Notes: generated by a model not told the origin, from the sequence alone. Positions 41,851 to 55,300 are shown, numbered from the stretch's first letter. The stretch: 64,000 nt of DNA from Todiramphus chloris collaris (GCA_025345505.1 JANVCC010000120.1:998940-1062939); one strand, 5' to 3'. Program-made: numbers and translations.

Positions 41851-44164
41851 GCTGTCACATCAGCGGTGTTGCATCGCACAGTCCCCCGAGGGGGTTTCAT
41901 TGAGCAGCCAGATCAGGAGGCAGCTCGAAGGGAGTGAAGCTCCAGCCCGAGCCTGCTGGCACTCAGGTGCTGGTGACGGTGTGCGCCACGGCCACAGCAG
42001 AGTGCATGGGAGTGGGGATTTGGGGCTGTGACTACGTGTGTGGGGCTAGCACTGAGCTTGTCCCCCAGAAGAACTGAACAGAGGCTCTCTGAACAGTGTG
42101 TGCGTGCACTGCTGTGTGTGCAGCCATGGGCATGCACGGGGACCTGGCAACTGCCCTGCAGGGAGGTTGGCACGGTGGGAGGTGGCCCATAGCATGGTGT
42201 AATGTCCCCAGAGAGCAGGTCCTCAGAGACCAGAGGTGTGTCCCCAGGAATGCAGTGGTGCAGTGCTGCCTCCCCAATCTCCCTGCAAGAGGATGGACCA
42301 GCTGAGGCTTTGACAGCAGCTTTTGCTGTGCAAAGGTGCCCCAGCAATTGGCCCTGCTCAGTACAGCCCTTATCACTTATAACTGGGCTTTTTCAGCTCC
42401 ATTTTCCCCTCCATCTGCCTTTAATACTCCTCCGAGGACAGGCTGAAGCTTTGCCTTTCCAGGATGCTGCTGCCAGTGCTGTGCAGTGCTGACCTCTGAG
42501 CACAACCCCAGCCCCAGCAGCCCCTGGGTGGCTTTGGAGAGCCTGCGCCCTGCAGCTCCTCATGAAGCCATCATTTAATCCGCAGCCCCAAGAGCAGCGT
42601 TTCAGGGCTTGTGGCTGGCTGATTAATAGTCAGTGAGCCTGCGGGCTCCTGGCCTTCCTGGCTGCCCTGCACTGGTGCTGCTGCAGAGGTTTTAATGCAG
42701 AGCTGCAGAGAGCACTGCCTGGGGCTGCCCAGAGCAGGGTGGGCAGTGGTCTCTGGGCAGTGGTGAAGCATCCTTGTTCCCAAACCCACCAGTGCCCTGG
42801 GCTGGACCCTCAAAAATCATGCCTGGTGGGGAAGCTGTGATGTTGGGTCCTGGGTCTGTTTGCAGCTCTGGTGCACAGCCCATGGCTCAGCTCTCTGCTT
42901 CAAACACACCTGGCAGTTGCTAACCACTTGCTGTAAATACAAAGCCCCTCTCCACGCTGAGCCCCAGACCCTCTTGCCAGAGATTCTTGGCTCTTCTTGT
43001 GCTGCCTGTCCTGCCCTGTGCATGGAAAGGACTCAACTCAACTCGAGTATGTCCCTTGGTCCCAGGAAAGTAAAGACTGCAGTGAAACTGTGTCCCAGTG
43101 AGGAATAAGGTCTGCTGCTGTCTGAACATGAGCCAAGGGGGTAACACCTGGGGTCTCCGTCCTGTCCAGCATCCTGAGGGCTGTACCCACCCCCTACTGT
43201 GTTGCTTTTCTCCAGCCATGGGGAGAGTCCATCTGTCTAGGAGCATGTCATGAGCTGTATGGTCTCTGGCACCTGGTGATGCAGCTCAGGAGATCATCAG
43301 GAGGTGTGGGAGGCCTGGAGGCTGTGGGAGGTGAGAGGCCCAGCCCTGAAGTGCTTCATGGGTTATGACAGGCTTGGCTTGTGCTGCTTGTGGACTGAGA
43401 CCCTTGATCCTGCAACCACTGTCCTGCAGGAGATCTATGAGATCTCTGGGGTAGCTGTGAATCCCAACCTCCTTGTGTAACCCAGAGTGAGGACAGGAAG
43501 GAGCTTCTACCTCTGCACCCACATGGAGAGTGTTTTTAAGGGGATGAGCTGTTCCTCACTGGCAGGAGGGTGGGCTGTGCCTGGAGTAAGGGGGCTGCGG
43601 CTGGCAGAGCCCAGCACCCAGGGCTGGGAGGGGTGCAGGGTGCTGTGGACGGGGAGTCCAACCCTGTGATGCTCAGACCATGTGTGTCCTGCAAGACAGC
43701 CTCCAAATCTTCAGCTGTGCTTTGATACAGTCCCTCTGGGTGGTCAGAGTTGGACATCTCCAGCTGGACTAGGGAGCTGGGAAAGACCCTTTGCAAGGGG
43801 GCTGGCTGGGTGTTCATGTCCCCAGAGAGGAGAGAGCCATCAGTGGGGGAAAAATCAGGGTGCAGAAATAGCTGGGGTTGAGCAGAGGCCCTATGCCCCC
43901 ACTGAACCCTCATCTCAGACTGCAGGCAGGGGTAGGGAGGCCTCCTCCCTGCCTTCACGCCTGCCTCGAAGGCCAGCAGGACCCCCCTCTCTGCCGGGGC
44001 AGCCTCTCTCCAGCACAAAGTGCAGCTGCGAGCCCTTTGTGCGGAGGTCTGGGTGGCTCTGGCTGCCCAGCCAGCCCTTCCCCACCGCCCGCGGCGAGTC
44101 GGACTCCACACACGCAAAGGCAGGGCTCATTTCCAGCCCCACTTCTAAGCCCCCCCTTGGCTTT
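41851..44164. other. Intergenic segment, nothing recognised
   Basis: Mixed-composition unique sequence without a supported gene or repeat family. Chance open frames occur on both strands. Confidence 0.4.
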
Positions 44165-44720
44165 GGAGGAGCTTCATTAAAAGGAAACACAAACCAGAAG
44201 CAGAAGGAAGCACTTTTAAGTTGCTGGCAGCTTTGCCTGTCTATGAGTTATGAGGTCTTGCTTTATTCATGGGGCAGAAAAAAATGCTTATCTCCTCAGA
44301 GTCCATTATGTTTCATTTGGAGCCTGGGTGCAATCGGTGCTTTGGCAGAAATATCCCCCTGCCCCGCTCACCCTCCTGAAACTTTATCTCCCTATTTCAT
44401 TACTGGGAGTTGCGTTCGCCCCGGTTTATCAGCGGTGATGGAGTGGATTGCTGACTTCTCTGCTGTCCTAGCAAAAATGAGGATGGAGACATTCTGCTCC
44501 AGGTTCCTGCTATTTTCAGAGACCTTGGCTGCATGATTTATTCATAAAAAAAGCCATTATTTATGCCAAAGAAAGAAGACAGAATGGGTTAGCTTTTTAA
44601 GTGCTTATAATGCATTATATGGTACCTTAGCCTGCCAGACATCATTTATAATTGTAGAATCCCTTAACCTCCTTTTTCTCTTTTTCCTACCCTTCACATC
44701 AGTGCAGAGGGTGATAGCAA
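44165..44720. promoter_or_regulatory. Candidate conserved noncoding element 10 kb downstream of FOXO6
   Basis: About 550 bases of unique AT-richer sequence are dense in homeobox-type motifs: GGAGCTTCATTAAAAGG, TGATTTATTCATAAAA, GCCATTATTTATGCC, CTTATAATGCATTATATGG and CATTTATAATTG. It is not a known repeat and has no open frame with protein character. This is a candidate enhancer by composition alone. Confidence 0.45.
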
Positions 44721-46109
44721 ACTCAGTAATTAGCAGAAGTTGACAGATGTGGCAAGGAGAGGTAAGGTGAAATATCATCGAAGGAGACGTTTCTCCAGCA
44801 CCTAAGTGAAGAAAGACCCTCCCTCCTCCCAGCCTTGATCTCCCAGCACAGGCAGCGCAGGGAATCGAGCACTGACATGAAGGCATTAGCTCATAGGGGC
44901 TGATGCCTCCAGATCCCAAGCCTCCAGATCCCAGACTCTGTCTTTTCTGATGTCCTGCAGGTGTCTCAACTGGTTCCTGACTTGAAAAGGGTTTTGAGAA
45001 ACCCATCCCTGCTCTCTCTGGGAGCCAACATCCTCAGGTGCTCCAGGTCCTCACTGCTGCCACCAGCACCCTGGCCACTGGTGCTTCTGGTGGAGGTTAG
45101 CCCAGCCCTGGGACATGTCAGGAACTTGCTGTGTGATACTGTGAGGACCTATGGACTGCTCACTCTCAATACAGTCCTGGGGGCACTTCAGGCCCCAAGG
45201 CCCCTTCCTTAGTTCTTGCACAATGAAAACAAATGTCAGGACAGAATCAGCCAAAGAAAACCCCAAACTTGTAAAATGTAATGACGTTAAAGAGCGTGGA
45301 GGCTGTGGGCTGAGGCTGGGCAGAGCTGGTGCAGCAACAGGAGCTCAACCACCTTCTGCTAATTCTATAGCAGCTTCCAGGGACACAATTTCTCACCAAC
45401 AGGAGCTCTCAGGGTTTTACTCTTGCAGCCAAGAGTACCTTGGACCCTGTTGCCTGAGCTTGATTGGACAGGTCCCTTCCAGCCAAAGTCCTCCCTCTTC
45501 ACCATTGCTGCCATCAGCCCCAGCCATGCAGTGGGAAATGCTGTCCTGGGGAACACCAGCACGACCTTCTGTCTCCAGAGCTGAGCTGTCTTGTACAAAA
45601 CAAGGTACTAGGGATGATTTTAAACATCTCCGTGTTTCCTGGGTCTGCTGGGCCCATGCAGCCTGTGTCCCCACATCACTGCTAAGGGTCTCATCAGAGC
45701 TGAAAGCAGCAGGAAAGGGGATTATATCCTGGGTCCTGGAGGAGACCACGGCATTCCCAGCATAACCCATTCTGGGGTGGGTGCAGAGATGTTTTAAGAA
45801 GCAACTTGAATTCATCGGTGCTGAATCTACTGTATGTTTGGGACCGGCCTGAGCAGCCACCCTGGTCCTGGATCCTGCCTTTGCAAGGATTAAAGGAGGA
45901 GGGAGGGTTGTCCCCCCAGTGTGGGCAGTGCTGAGGAGGGAAGGGGCTGTTTTCCCAGGCTGTGGAGGTAGGGAGGGCTGCCCAGGGAGCTTCCCATGGG
46001 GTGCAACGTGATGGACAAGGGGTCAGAGCCCCCGACCAGGTCACCCCAAAATGGGGGGGGACCATGCTGTGCATGTTCCTGCCTGTCACAAGGCACCTAC
46101 GCTCTGGAC
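44721..46109. other. Intergenic segment, nothing recognised
   Basis: Unique sequence with no supported gene. Open frames up to about 200 residues overlap on both strands and show no domain. Confidence 0.4.
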
Positions 46110-47010
46110 TGTGAGATGAAATGCAAGAAAAACAATTAGCTACTTGGAGGTGAGAGGTGGCCTTCCCCTCCGGCTTCTTGTCTAAGCTGGTTTCAAGCAG
46201 GAGAAAATCCCCATTAAAAGGTACTACCATTTCCAAGATCCTTGAGTTCAAAAGCAGAGGCAGAAATATCAGCTCTGATTTTCCTTTTTAAGCCTAAGAT
46301 AAATAAAAATGTAAGAGATGGGAAATAATGTAATGTAATCATCAAGGAGAAGAGAAACCAAAGGCTCAACTCTCACACACACACACGCAAATATAAACAC
46401 ACACAGAGAACACATTTTAAAACCAATTAAAATCCCTTTGCAGAGAACGCTCTTTCACCCACTCTCCAGGATACAGGCTATCTGCTTCCTTGGCGCGCTG
46501 CATATGAATAATTAAAAGCTAAACATATGCTAAAAAATGCAAACAGTACATGATCCTGGAAACTTCCTCTCCTTATTATTATTATTTCCACAAGAAAGCA
46601 GTTAAATGGTTATAAAACTCCTGAAACACGCCAACCTTGGCTTGTCGTGCGATTCCCTGCTTTGGCCAGGAAGGAGTTAAAACCATTTGGCAGAGACTAA
46701 CCCATTAGGCCTAATAATTATGAAATTATAGAGGTACTCAGGTGACTGTTAATTTCACACATACTGTTCAGCTCTGTGGCTAATGAGAGCCTGAAGAACT
46801 CAAGTGCCTCATCTTTCTTGTTGAATGGTGACCTGCAATTAATGAGCTTCTGCAAGAAAAGGCAGCATTTTGCACTTGGGGCTAATAAGATGGCTTTTGT
46901 GCAGCAGCATTGTGATACCAGGAGCTTTCGAATGAAGATTAAGAACTTTTCCCCTTATTTATTTATGAGCGCTACGCCGTCCAAGAGACCACACATGCAG
47001 AGAAGTGGCC
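46110..47010. promoter_or_regulatory. Large candidate conserved noncoding element
   Basis: About 900 bases of AT-rich unique sequence contain AACAATTAGCTAC, a short CA-rich microsatellite (46373-46412), ATGAATAATTAAAAGC, TAATAATTATGAAATTAT (about 46712-46729), CTGTTAATTTC, GGCTAATGAG, GCAATTAATGAGC and GGGCTAATAAG. Repeated TAAT cores over hundreds of bases, without repeats or stop-free coding frames of interest, are typical of ultraconserved-type enhancers near developmental regulators. It is the strongest candidate of this kind in the window, but conservation was not tested. Confidence 0.5.
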
Positions 47011-47589
47011 CTGGTGTGAGTCTTGGAAGAAACTTAAGAGCACGGTTGCTCCGAGGCGATAGCAAAAATCCTCCATCTCCTGCACCGGGTAGTGATAAGA
47101 GGGAGATAGTAGGGAAAGAACTGCAGAGTGATCACCCGTGATGGGGACAAACAGGGCAGGTGTGGTTCCAGGAAAAAGAAACAGACTGAGACCCCCCTTC
47201 GCCCCCATTGGTGCACACACATGCACCTACCCATCCCTGCAACGGACACCCCAAAATAAGCCCTTCACAGACGGAAGTGACCAAGCACATCTGCCTTTGT
47301 GACCATCTCCAGCTCAGGACATACACTGAGACCCCGAACTCAATCCCGGAGGTTTCCGAAGACGCCGACGCAATTTCTGCCTGTTTCCAGCCTTGTGTAA
47401 ATGCTGTGAAGACTGGATGTCTGTGATGTGCTTGCACAAGTCCCCAGGACTAGAGCCAGGGGACAGCAGCAGCCCTGTTACCCTGCCAGACCATCCCAGC
47501 CTGAGCCCTCCGGCCAGCCGCAGCTCTCCCAGTGCACCCATCTGTTAGAGCCTGGGGCTCCCTGCCCTCTCTCTGTCAGCATGTGTATA

Positions 47590-47760
47590 GTTATTCTGGG
47601 TGGCAGCATTATCATGATCATTATTATTAGCACCAGTTTTATCTTTAAATGCCTGTTTGCATTGACATTTTCTTTATACACACACATACGAAGCAATAAA
47701 CCCTTACCAGACGAAACCTATGAGCCCTTTCAGGGTGTTCACTTGTTCACCCATATTTGA
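47590..47760. promoter_or_regulatory. AT-rich patch with ATTATTATTA and an AATAAA
   Basis: Includes GCATTATCATGATCATTATT, TTTATCTTTAAATGCC and AATAAA at 47695-47700. The AATAAA has no supported upstream exon, so it is not called a gene end. Could be a small conserved element. Confidence 0.25.
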
Positions 47761-47834
47761 GTAGCTCAGAAATACCTCCTCCAACAGTCCTGACCATTTC
47801 TACCTCCTTGAAGGGACCCTCTGAGTCTTGACCT

Positions 47835-48200
47835 CACTCCAAGTCCCTGTTGAACTTGGAAGCTCAGAACTGGACACAATACTCCAGATGTGGTCTCACT
47901 AGTGCAGAGTAGAGGGGGAGGAGAACCTCTCTCGACTTTCTGGATACAGTTTTCTGTGCACCCCAGGAGACCATTGGCCTTCCTGGCCACGAAGGCCCAT
48001 TGTTGTCCCATGGATCACTTATTGTCCACCAAGACTCCCAGGTCCTTCTCCATGGAGCTGCTTTCCAGCAGGGCAACCCCTCACCTCTACTGGTGCAGGG
48101 GGTTGTTCCTCCCCAGGTGTAGGACTCTACATTTATCCTTGTTGAACCTCATTCGGTTCCCCTGTGCCCAGCTCTCCAGCCTATCCAGATCTCACTGACA
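47835..48200 (-). mobile_element. CR1 LINE fragment, reverse-transcriptase C-terminal region
   Basis: The minus strand reads the CR1 ORF2 end: [19 protein letters not shown] (near 47880-47940) and, further upstream, remnants of PWEELGVLVD-type sequence around 48030-48060. The + strand shows the family text CTGGACACAATACTCCAGAT and GCAGGGGGTTGTTCCTCCCC. No 3' tail octamers are present, so both ends are truncated. Part of the RT reading frame survives but with frameshifts. Confidence 0.88.
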
Positions 48201-50264
48201 ACCTGGCCCCTGTGGCTCCCCTGTGTATTCTTCCGTCAGTGTGAGTGTGACCTTGGTCTTATGGACAACCAGCAGCTGCTGTGCCACTGCAGCCTGGGGA
48301 CAGAGTTAAGGTCACCCCATGGGTTTGAAGGAAACAATCTTCCTTTCCAGGAGTGGTGGATGTCTCGCTGTCAATACATCCTGACTTCCCACTGCTTCCC
48401 TGTCCCCATGCTTCAACCTCTGGCAGCACTGAACCTGGAAATCCCCACAAGATCCCCTCCCAGTGTGTTGCTCTCACTGCATTTCTTACAGGAAGGCTGC
48501 AGCGCCTGGGATGCTCATACAGGAGATATCCACACTCCCCTGTCTTGCATCCTTCCCTCTCTTGCCTGTGTGACAGCAGCACTCATTCTCATGTCTCCAT
48601 CAGAGGTGGCACATCTCCAGCCACCCATCAAAGCCGAGGTGCTGGTGCGCACTCTCCTCCGGGGCACGCGGTTTGGAAGCAGCCAGCCTGACCCAGCAAG
48701 ATGCTCGTCTGCAAAGCGGCAACCTGGGGTGGCATAAACTCGTTTGCATCCCAGTCCCCCTCCCCATCAGGGACCTCAGCGAGATGACTTCCGCCAGCTG
48801 ACAGAGAAAGAGAAGTGTCATGTCACTGGGAGCCGAGCGGTGCTGATGAGCTGGGAGGACGATGTGTGGGCTGTCAGGAGCTGGCACGCGGCTTTTCATG
48901 GGTGGCCTTTGGTTGTTTTGACTTCTTATATTTAAAGTCAATCATGCGGCTGCATGCAAGGCACCCTTCACTGGAACAGGGAGGAAGAGAGGCACTGAAA
49001 TGTATCTGACAGGGTGGGTGATGGCTGCCCTCCCACAGAGCCTGGGATGAGCTGGGGGAGGGAAGGAGGAGCTGCAGAGGAGGTCTGCTCCCTTAGCCCT
49101 GTTGGGACAGGGAGAGTTGAGTGGAAACTGCCTCCTTCCAGCCCTGGCCAGCATCCGCTCCTCCCAGGTCCAGCCAGCTTCCCCTCTTTCTGCCAGAGAC
49201 AACCTCCATCACCACCTCTTTTCCTGGGTGTCAGCTGGCAGAGACAGATGCTCCCTGCCTATTGAGTCTCTCCGTCCTCCATGAAGACTGTATTTAAACA
49301 TCTTGCTCCTTGGTGCAAATGACAAAGTAAGAACATGCATCTGAATATCTTAAAATGTCTCATTTTCTCTGTGGAGGAGCTGGAAGACCAGCACTCGTAC
49401 CACCATGATGGGATGACATGGTCCTTTCCACTTCATGCACGCACAGCTTAAAAATGAAGGTGTTCATGTGGAAAAAAGTGTTATGTTAGCAGAGTCTGGA
49501 GGTCTCCGCAGGAGCCTTGCTTTAGCACAGCAGCCCCTGCCTAAGTTCCTGCTCTCCTGCTGTTGTGCAGGGGTAAATCTGGCCTCCCTCTGACTGGAGT
49601 AGAAATAGACACCAGTGTGCAGGCTCAGGCACCCAGCAGACCTGAAGACAGGTCTTGTGGGTGATCCTGGGTGCAGAGTGTCCAGAAGTGGTCCCTAAAG
49701 TGGCTGTTGGAGTGTGCTGTCTTAGGAGCGGCAATAAGGCTGGGGCTGAGCTCCCCTGGTGCATCCACTACCCACAAGATGACCATCCTCCCCTTCTTTG
49801 GGCTCCGTCAATTTGAGTCACTGTGTTCTTGACATGAGGCACCCAGAGCTAATGGTTTCCCCACCAGAGCTCAAGGTGCATCTTGAAGGCAACATGCATC
49901 CCAGGAAATGCTTGGCCATGCTCACTCTTGGGTTTGCCTTCACACAGCCTCTTCCCTGTCTCATTCCTAGGCTGCTAATGAAGATAAAATTGTACTGGAG
50001 CCAGGAGGACACCTCAGCCACCCAGGCAGCCCAGCTCTGCTGCCAGGTAAAGAGCTACTGCACTTCTTGAAGAGCTTCCTGAACACCTCTTACCATCTGA
50101 CATCTGACTTCTCTCCCATCCACGCTTCCAGAACTTTCCTGGGAAAATATCTGGAGAAACCCCGTGGAAAGCCTGGTGCATATCTGGATACATGGCATCT
50201 CCTGCCCCCCCCCCGTGCCAGACCTGCTGCTCCGCTGCATGAGGAAATTAGATTGTGCAACACA
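48201..50264. other. Intergenic segment with a small AT-rich block
   Basis: No supported gene. An AT-richer patch at about 49285-49475 (CTGTATTTAAACATC, GAATATCTTAAAATGTC) is a weak conserved-element candidate. A short poly-C lies at 50206-50214. Confidence 0.4.
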
Positions 50265-50400
50265 CTTTGCTGCTGACAAACGCAGGCTGGTTGTTACTCA
50301 TTTCCTTGTTATCCACTGCAGGCTTGCAAGAGCTTGTTTGAGTAATTGTTCCAGTGCTTTTCGGGGAATTGGAGTTAAGCTGACCGGTAGGGAAGTCCTG
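50265..50400 (-). mobile_element. Degraded CR1-like reverse-transcriptase remnant
   Basis: The minus-strand translation DNKEMSNNQPAFVSSKVC, with PTGQLNSNSPKSTG upstream of it, aligns by eye with the CR1/L3 RT block PVSLTSIPGK...DNKVI.NSQHGF.KGKSC. Divergence is high and no tail is present. It is an old fragment. Confidence 0.55.
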
Positions 50401-52015
50401 GCTCTCCTTCCCTAAGTTTGCCCTTTCCCAACCCCAGGAGTTCCTCATCACAGACACTTGCAGCCCCAGGATGACCCTGTCCCAAGCCTGAGCCCCTCAA
50501 AGCCCCACTGGATCAGCTGCTCCATCTGTGTCATCCCGAAAGCTTTCCCCATGGCCACTTATCCTGTCTGGATGATGAAAGATGGAGATGGTCGAAACAT
50601 CTCTGCCCTCCTACGGCTGCTCCTGCCCTGTCTTGCAGAGGGACACTCTCTGGTGCTGATGTTATCTGGGCACCCCAAGACATCTGTTCAGAGCTGCAGT
50701 GTGATGGGGGGATGAGGGATATGAATAGCTCCTGTCCCTCCCTGCCTTCTCCCATCTTCTGGGACCTCAGCGCATCCTGGGAAGGGGAAGAACAGGTTTC
50801 TGCTGTGCCACCATTGAGACAAGCCCCCACACTCCTCTTGGAAAGCCCAAAGGCCCTTGGTCAATTGGTACCACTGAAACCACACCAGGGAGTACAGAGC
50901 ATCTCTGCAAAGGCAGCACACAGAATACAGAGCATCTCTTCCTCAGCACACACAAAGAGCTGCACAAGACCTGGGCAGGAAAGATGAAGGCTGGACCTGC
51001 CTCGTGTCCACCAGCAAGCATATCTGTTCTCGATGATGATGCAGCCTGTGCAAAGCAGAGAGCAAATGGAGCAATAGGGGGTAAGCTGCTGACACGCTGG
51101 ACAATGAGCTGACACAGTGGCATCATGGCCCTTGTTGTCCTCAGCTGGGGCAGGGAAGACTTACAGGGAGCTTGGGAAGGAGCAGAGTTTGCAAAGAGGT
51201 GGGTGATGTGGCTGCACCAAGCTGGGACTCCAGACCCTGCACTTGCTTCTTGTGGTGAGGATGCAGGTGAGGAGGAGGACAGGGGGATGGCATTGCCAGG
51301 CCAGGCCTCCCAGCAGTTCTGAACCAGACAGAGGACAGGAGGCTGAGCTGAGGACCATGTCTGGAGGATCCCACAGACTGCTTTGATATCACTTCACCAT
51401 GACAGATGGTCTTCATCTCCTCTGTGCAACTGTTGAGCCAGAAGGTTGGTACAAACCCAGAATGCTGCACTTCAGGTAGGTCCTTCTCTCCCTTTGTTCA
51501 CTGACCTTGATGGATATTTTTTTTTCCCATCTGGGCATTCACCCATGCCATTTAGATGTGCCATTTGGATGTGACATTTGCCCAGTCTTGGGTTACTATC
51601 AGGAGGCAGCCCAGCCCCAGCAGAGCTGCAGTCCCTCTGTGCTCAGAGCTGGGGAGATGGTCCCTGCTAGGATGTCCTGGGGGCTTTGATGCAGGACCCC
51701 AATGGAGTGACCCCTGTTTCCCCTGCCCTGACTCTGCAAAGGAGCTGGGGTACCAGGGGCTCTTCTCAGTTTTGCAGTAAACTTACTGGTTACCTTTTGG
51801 TGTCCTCATGCCTCAGTTTCCCCATGTGCATGATGTGGGCAATGAATTGTCCCAGGGGAATGGGGATAGGGGGTGATACCTGTACTTGTAAAGTCCTTCT
51901 ACCAGACAGAGGTTCAATATTCATTTTTATGGACTGAGGCACTGAATTCTGAAGAAGCAGAGGTCAGACAGGGAGATCCATTAGCTGCACAGAAATGCAC
52001 ATGGTGGAGGAGTCA
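50401..52015. other. Intergenic segment, nothing recognised
   Basis: Unique sequence with no supported gene or repeat. A CHLDV string near 51550 was checked as a possible endothelin and rejected. Confidence 0.4.
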
Positions 52016-52366
52016 TCACAGAATCATAGAATCATAGAATAATAGAATGGCTCGGGCTGGAAGGCACCTCTGAGGGTCATCTAGTGCAGCCCCCCTGCAG
52101 TGAGCAGGGACATCCTCAACTAGACCAGGCTGCTCAGAGCCTTGTCCAACCTCACCTTGAATATCTCCAGGGATGGGCCCTCAACCACCTCCCTGGGGAG
52201 CCTGTTCCACTGTTCTACCGCCCTCAGTGTAAAGAACTTCTTCCTGATATCCAATCTAAATCTACTCTTCTCTCATTTAAACCCATTACCCCTCGTCCTT
52301 TCACTCCAGACCCTCGTAACCAGCCCCTCTCCAGCCTTCCTGTAGGTCCCCTTCAGGTACTGAAAC
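52016..52366 (-). mobile_element. CR1 LINE, 3' end fragment
   Basis: On the + strand it begins with the octamer tail (ATAGAATC repeats), then GGCTCGGGCTGGAAGGCACC, CAACCACCTCCCTGGGGAGC and CTTCTTCCTGATATCCAATC. This is the reverse complement of a roughly 350-bp 5'-truncated CR1. It belongs to a different subfamily from the copy at 41472, judging by its tail and wording. Confidence 0.93.
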
Positions 52367-55300
52367 TCCAGAGCATGGGCAAATCCATCACTGGGGCTGA
52401 CTTGTACTGGACAGAAGAAAGCCTTGAGATGTACCCCATGTGCAGTCAGAGGGCAGGAGAAAGCCTTGCAGTGAGACACACAGTGCCCAGTCTACTCAGC
52501 TTATCAGAGGCAAGGCTGAGAAGTGTTTTGATTGCAGCGTGTAAGTGCCTTCATGGGGATAAAATCCCAGGTACTAAAGGGCTCTCTAATCTAGCTGTGA
52601 AAGACAGACCAAGCCCCAGCAGCTGGAAGCAGAAGCCACAGGAGTTATACTGAGGAAGGAGGCACGTTGTTAGTCGGGGCAGAGAGAGGGGATCGAGTGC
52701 CAAGTGGCAACTCAGACCAGGGCTGGACATCCCCTGGCAGAGGAGTTTACCTGAGCCTGAGGCAGGAGAGCGCAGTCGGGCTGGAAGGCAAGGACTGTCA
52801 GGACTGGTTCTCCATCTAGGGATGGTCAGACCAACAGTGACAAGGCCTCGTAACACAGGTGGGGAAACAGAGGCACAGCGGGGCAGATGTCTAAACCACG
52901 CGCACGCAGGGTTGGGAGGGCTGGGTCTACGCACACACGTATCAGGTATCTGTGTATTCAGGTGTGTCCCTTAGCATCGTGCTGCTGACGCCCAGTGCCA
53001 CCCGAGACACCCAGGGGTAGCCCACCTGGCCACCATCTGTCACACCAGAAGGGCACAGGCTTCCCGTAGATCCTGTGTCACATCTGCCAGCCCTATGGAG
53101 ATGTCTCAGGTCCCCCAGAGCTTCTTGAATTGCACCAGACACCTCTGCTGAGCAGCTGAGTTGCACCCCTCATTTGGAAACCTTGCTAGCGGCAGCACAA
53201 TTACTCTGCAGAGACACTCCCAGGACTGCTCAGATGAGCTACAGCCGTGTTTCATGTACCTCTCCCCAGGCACTTCATTATAACAGCCCAACACGAGGAC
53301 TGCTCTGATTCAAAGCCCCTGGCAGGGTCCCTCTTGCCTCTGGAGAGCTGGGGTGATGCGTTGCCGGTACCGCAAGCGTGGCCACTCTGCGTTGAGGCTC
53401 AGGTGCTTGGGTGGTACCTCTGATACGGAAGGATTAGCTCACTCATGTAATGAGGTGCTCAAGTGCTCAGGTAGCCCTGTCCCTGGTGAGTTACTTGGGG
53501 GTCTGAGCCCTGCAGGGTCCCTGTAGGTCAGGGACTGCTGTGAAAATGGGGTGAAGGTCCAGAGCCATTCGTGCCCGAAGCACCTTTGTGTCAGTGGGGA
53601 TTGGAGGGAAAAGGCAACCCCAGTCCTGATGTCGGGTGTCCTGCAGCATCACAGGCAGCTGAGGTGGGAGGCTGTTTTCCTGATTAGTCCTGGTTTCAGT
53701 GAGAACAAAACGAATTCTGTTCAGTGATTTTACTCGACTGCCCTGACCCTAAACCGTGACACAGGACCAGACTTGGGAAGATCCCCCAGAACTGCTGGTC
53801 TGTGTGAGGGCCCCATGTGCTCCAAAACAGCCCCTTGTTCTGCTCATCCAAGCACTGCATCCCCAAGGCCCATGGGGCCCGCCTACTCCCATCCTCTCTA
53901 GTGCTGGAGCAGTGCAGGGAGGTGGATGCTGTCTGCCCTCATCAGACACAGCCTGCAACCAGCCCCAGCTCTGTCTCCTCTGAAGGCATCCGAAAGGAGC
54001 AGACAGAAGTGCTGGGCTCTGCGGAGGACGTGTGGGAGGTGAGCCGATCCTGCTGGGCTTTAGGCTCTGCTAATTTTAGGGGACAGAGCAACATGCCAGT
54101 CCCACTTCAAGCCATGCCACCAGAGATCTCAGCTGATATGGAAGGGCTCAGGCGAGTCATGGGACTCTGCTGTCTGTCTGAGGAAGCTGAGCACTGGAAA
54201 GACTTCAACTTTCTCTGCTGAGGGAAGATTTGTGCACTTAGCAGCCAGAAGGCAGCCAGGGAAGCAGCAGGAGCAGAACAAAGGGCTGTGCAGTGGAAAA
54301 TGTGCGCTCGCAGATACCAATTCACACCTGTTAACCGCTGCGAGAGGCTGCGGGCAGCACCAGGAGTGCCATTTCCGTGAACCCTGCAGAAGCAGGTGTG
54401 CCATTGACCCATTGTCTGGAGTCACCGAAAGTGTGCGTGGTGCTGCTGCCCTGGCAGCCTTCCCACGGAAGCAGCTGCGTCGAGTCTCAGCTAGCTGTGG
54501 AGGGGAGCTGGGAGATGCCCTCAGCCCTGGCACACCAGCCTGGGGAAGGGCCGCCGTGACCAGGAACAGGAGTTGTTCTGTGGCTTTGCCAGCCAGAGGA
54601 GCGAGCTCCACAGCAAGCTCAGGGGAGAGAGAAGATCCTGCTCTTGTTCTGTCTTTTCAGCTGAAAAATGGGGATGAAGCTGTAAAACCCCAGGTCATCC
54701 CTCAATTCGTCCAGCTCGCAGGGGGCTAGGGTGCAATGGCAGGGGCACAGGCACGCAGGAGGCTTTCCAAAACTGTGTCAGGGCTCTGTGTGCCTCACCA
54801 GCTCCATCCCTGGCTGCTGAGCTGGGAAGCCACCTGCCAGCCTGCCTGGGAGGTTTGGGGACGCCGTTTCCTGGCAGGTCTCCATCTGCACAACCTATGG
54901 TGTTGACAAGCCCCACTGAGCATTGGGAGGGAGCCAGCGTCTGGCTGCCGACCATCACTCTCCTCCTTGGCTCCAGCAGCACAAAGGGCTGCAAATCATG
55001 ACTAGAAAATACTTGGTGTGTGTGCATGTGTCCTCTGGGGACACTCCATCACCTCGTCACTGTGGTACGGTCATAGGTTGCTGCTCTGTAGAGCATCTTG
55101 TGCCAAGCATGTGCCTGTCATACAGTGATGCCAGAGAGATGCCTGGTTTTGGCTGCCACCCTCATAAGCCTCCTCTGGGAATCCTTGGCTCCTTCCCCAG
55201 GAAAAAGCCCCTGTGACCAGACTGGAAGACAACACTTCCAAGCTTAACAGCCCTGCCATAGACCTCTAAACCTGCAGTGTGAAGACTTCACCCCAGGGGA

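Noticed and set aside
47695..47700. AATAAA considered as the 3' end of another gene
   Set aside because: No supported exon upstream on the + strand. The hexamer lies in an AT-rich patch where it is expected by chance.
51540..51620. CHLDV string resembling the end of an endothelin peptide
   Set aside because: The CSC...W.DKEC..Y.C part of endothelin is absent and no convincing exon boundary exists. A chance match near where endothelin-2 was being looked for.
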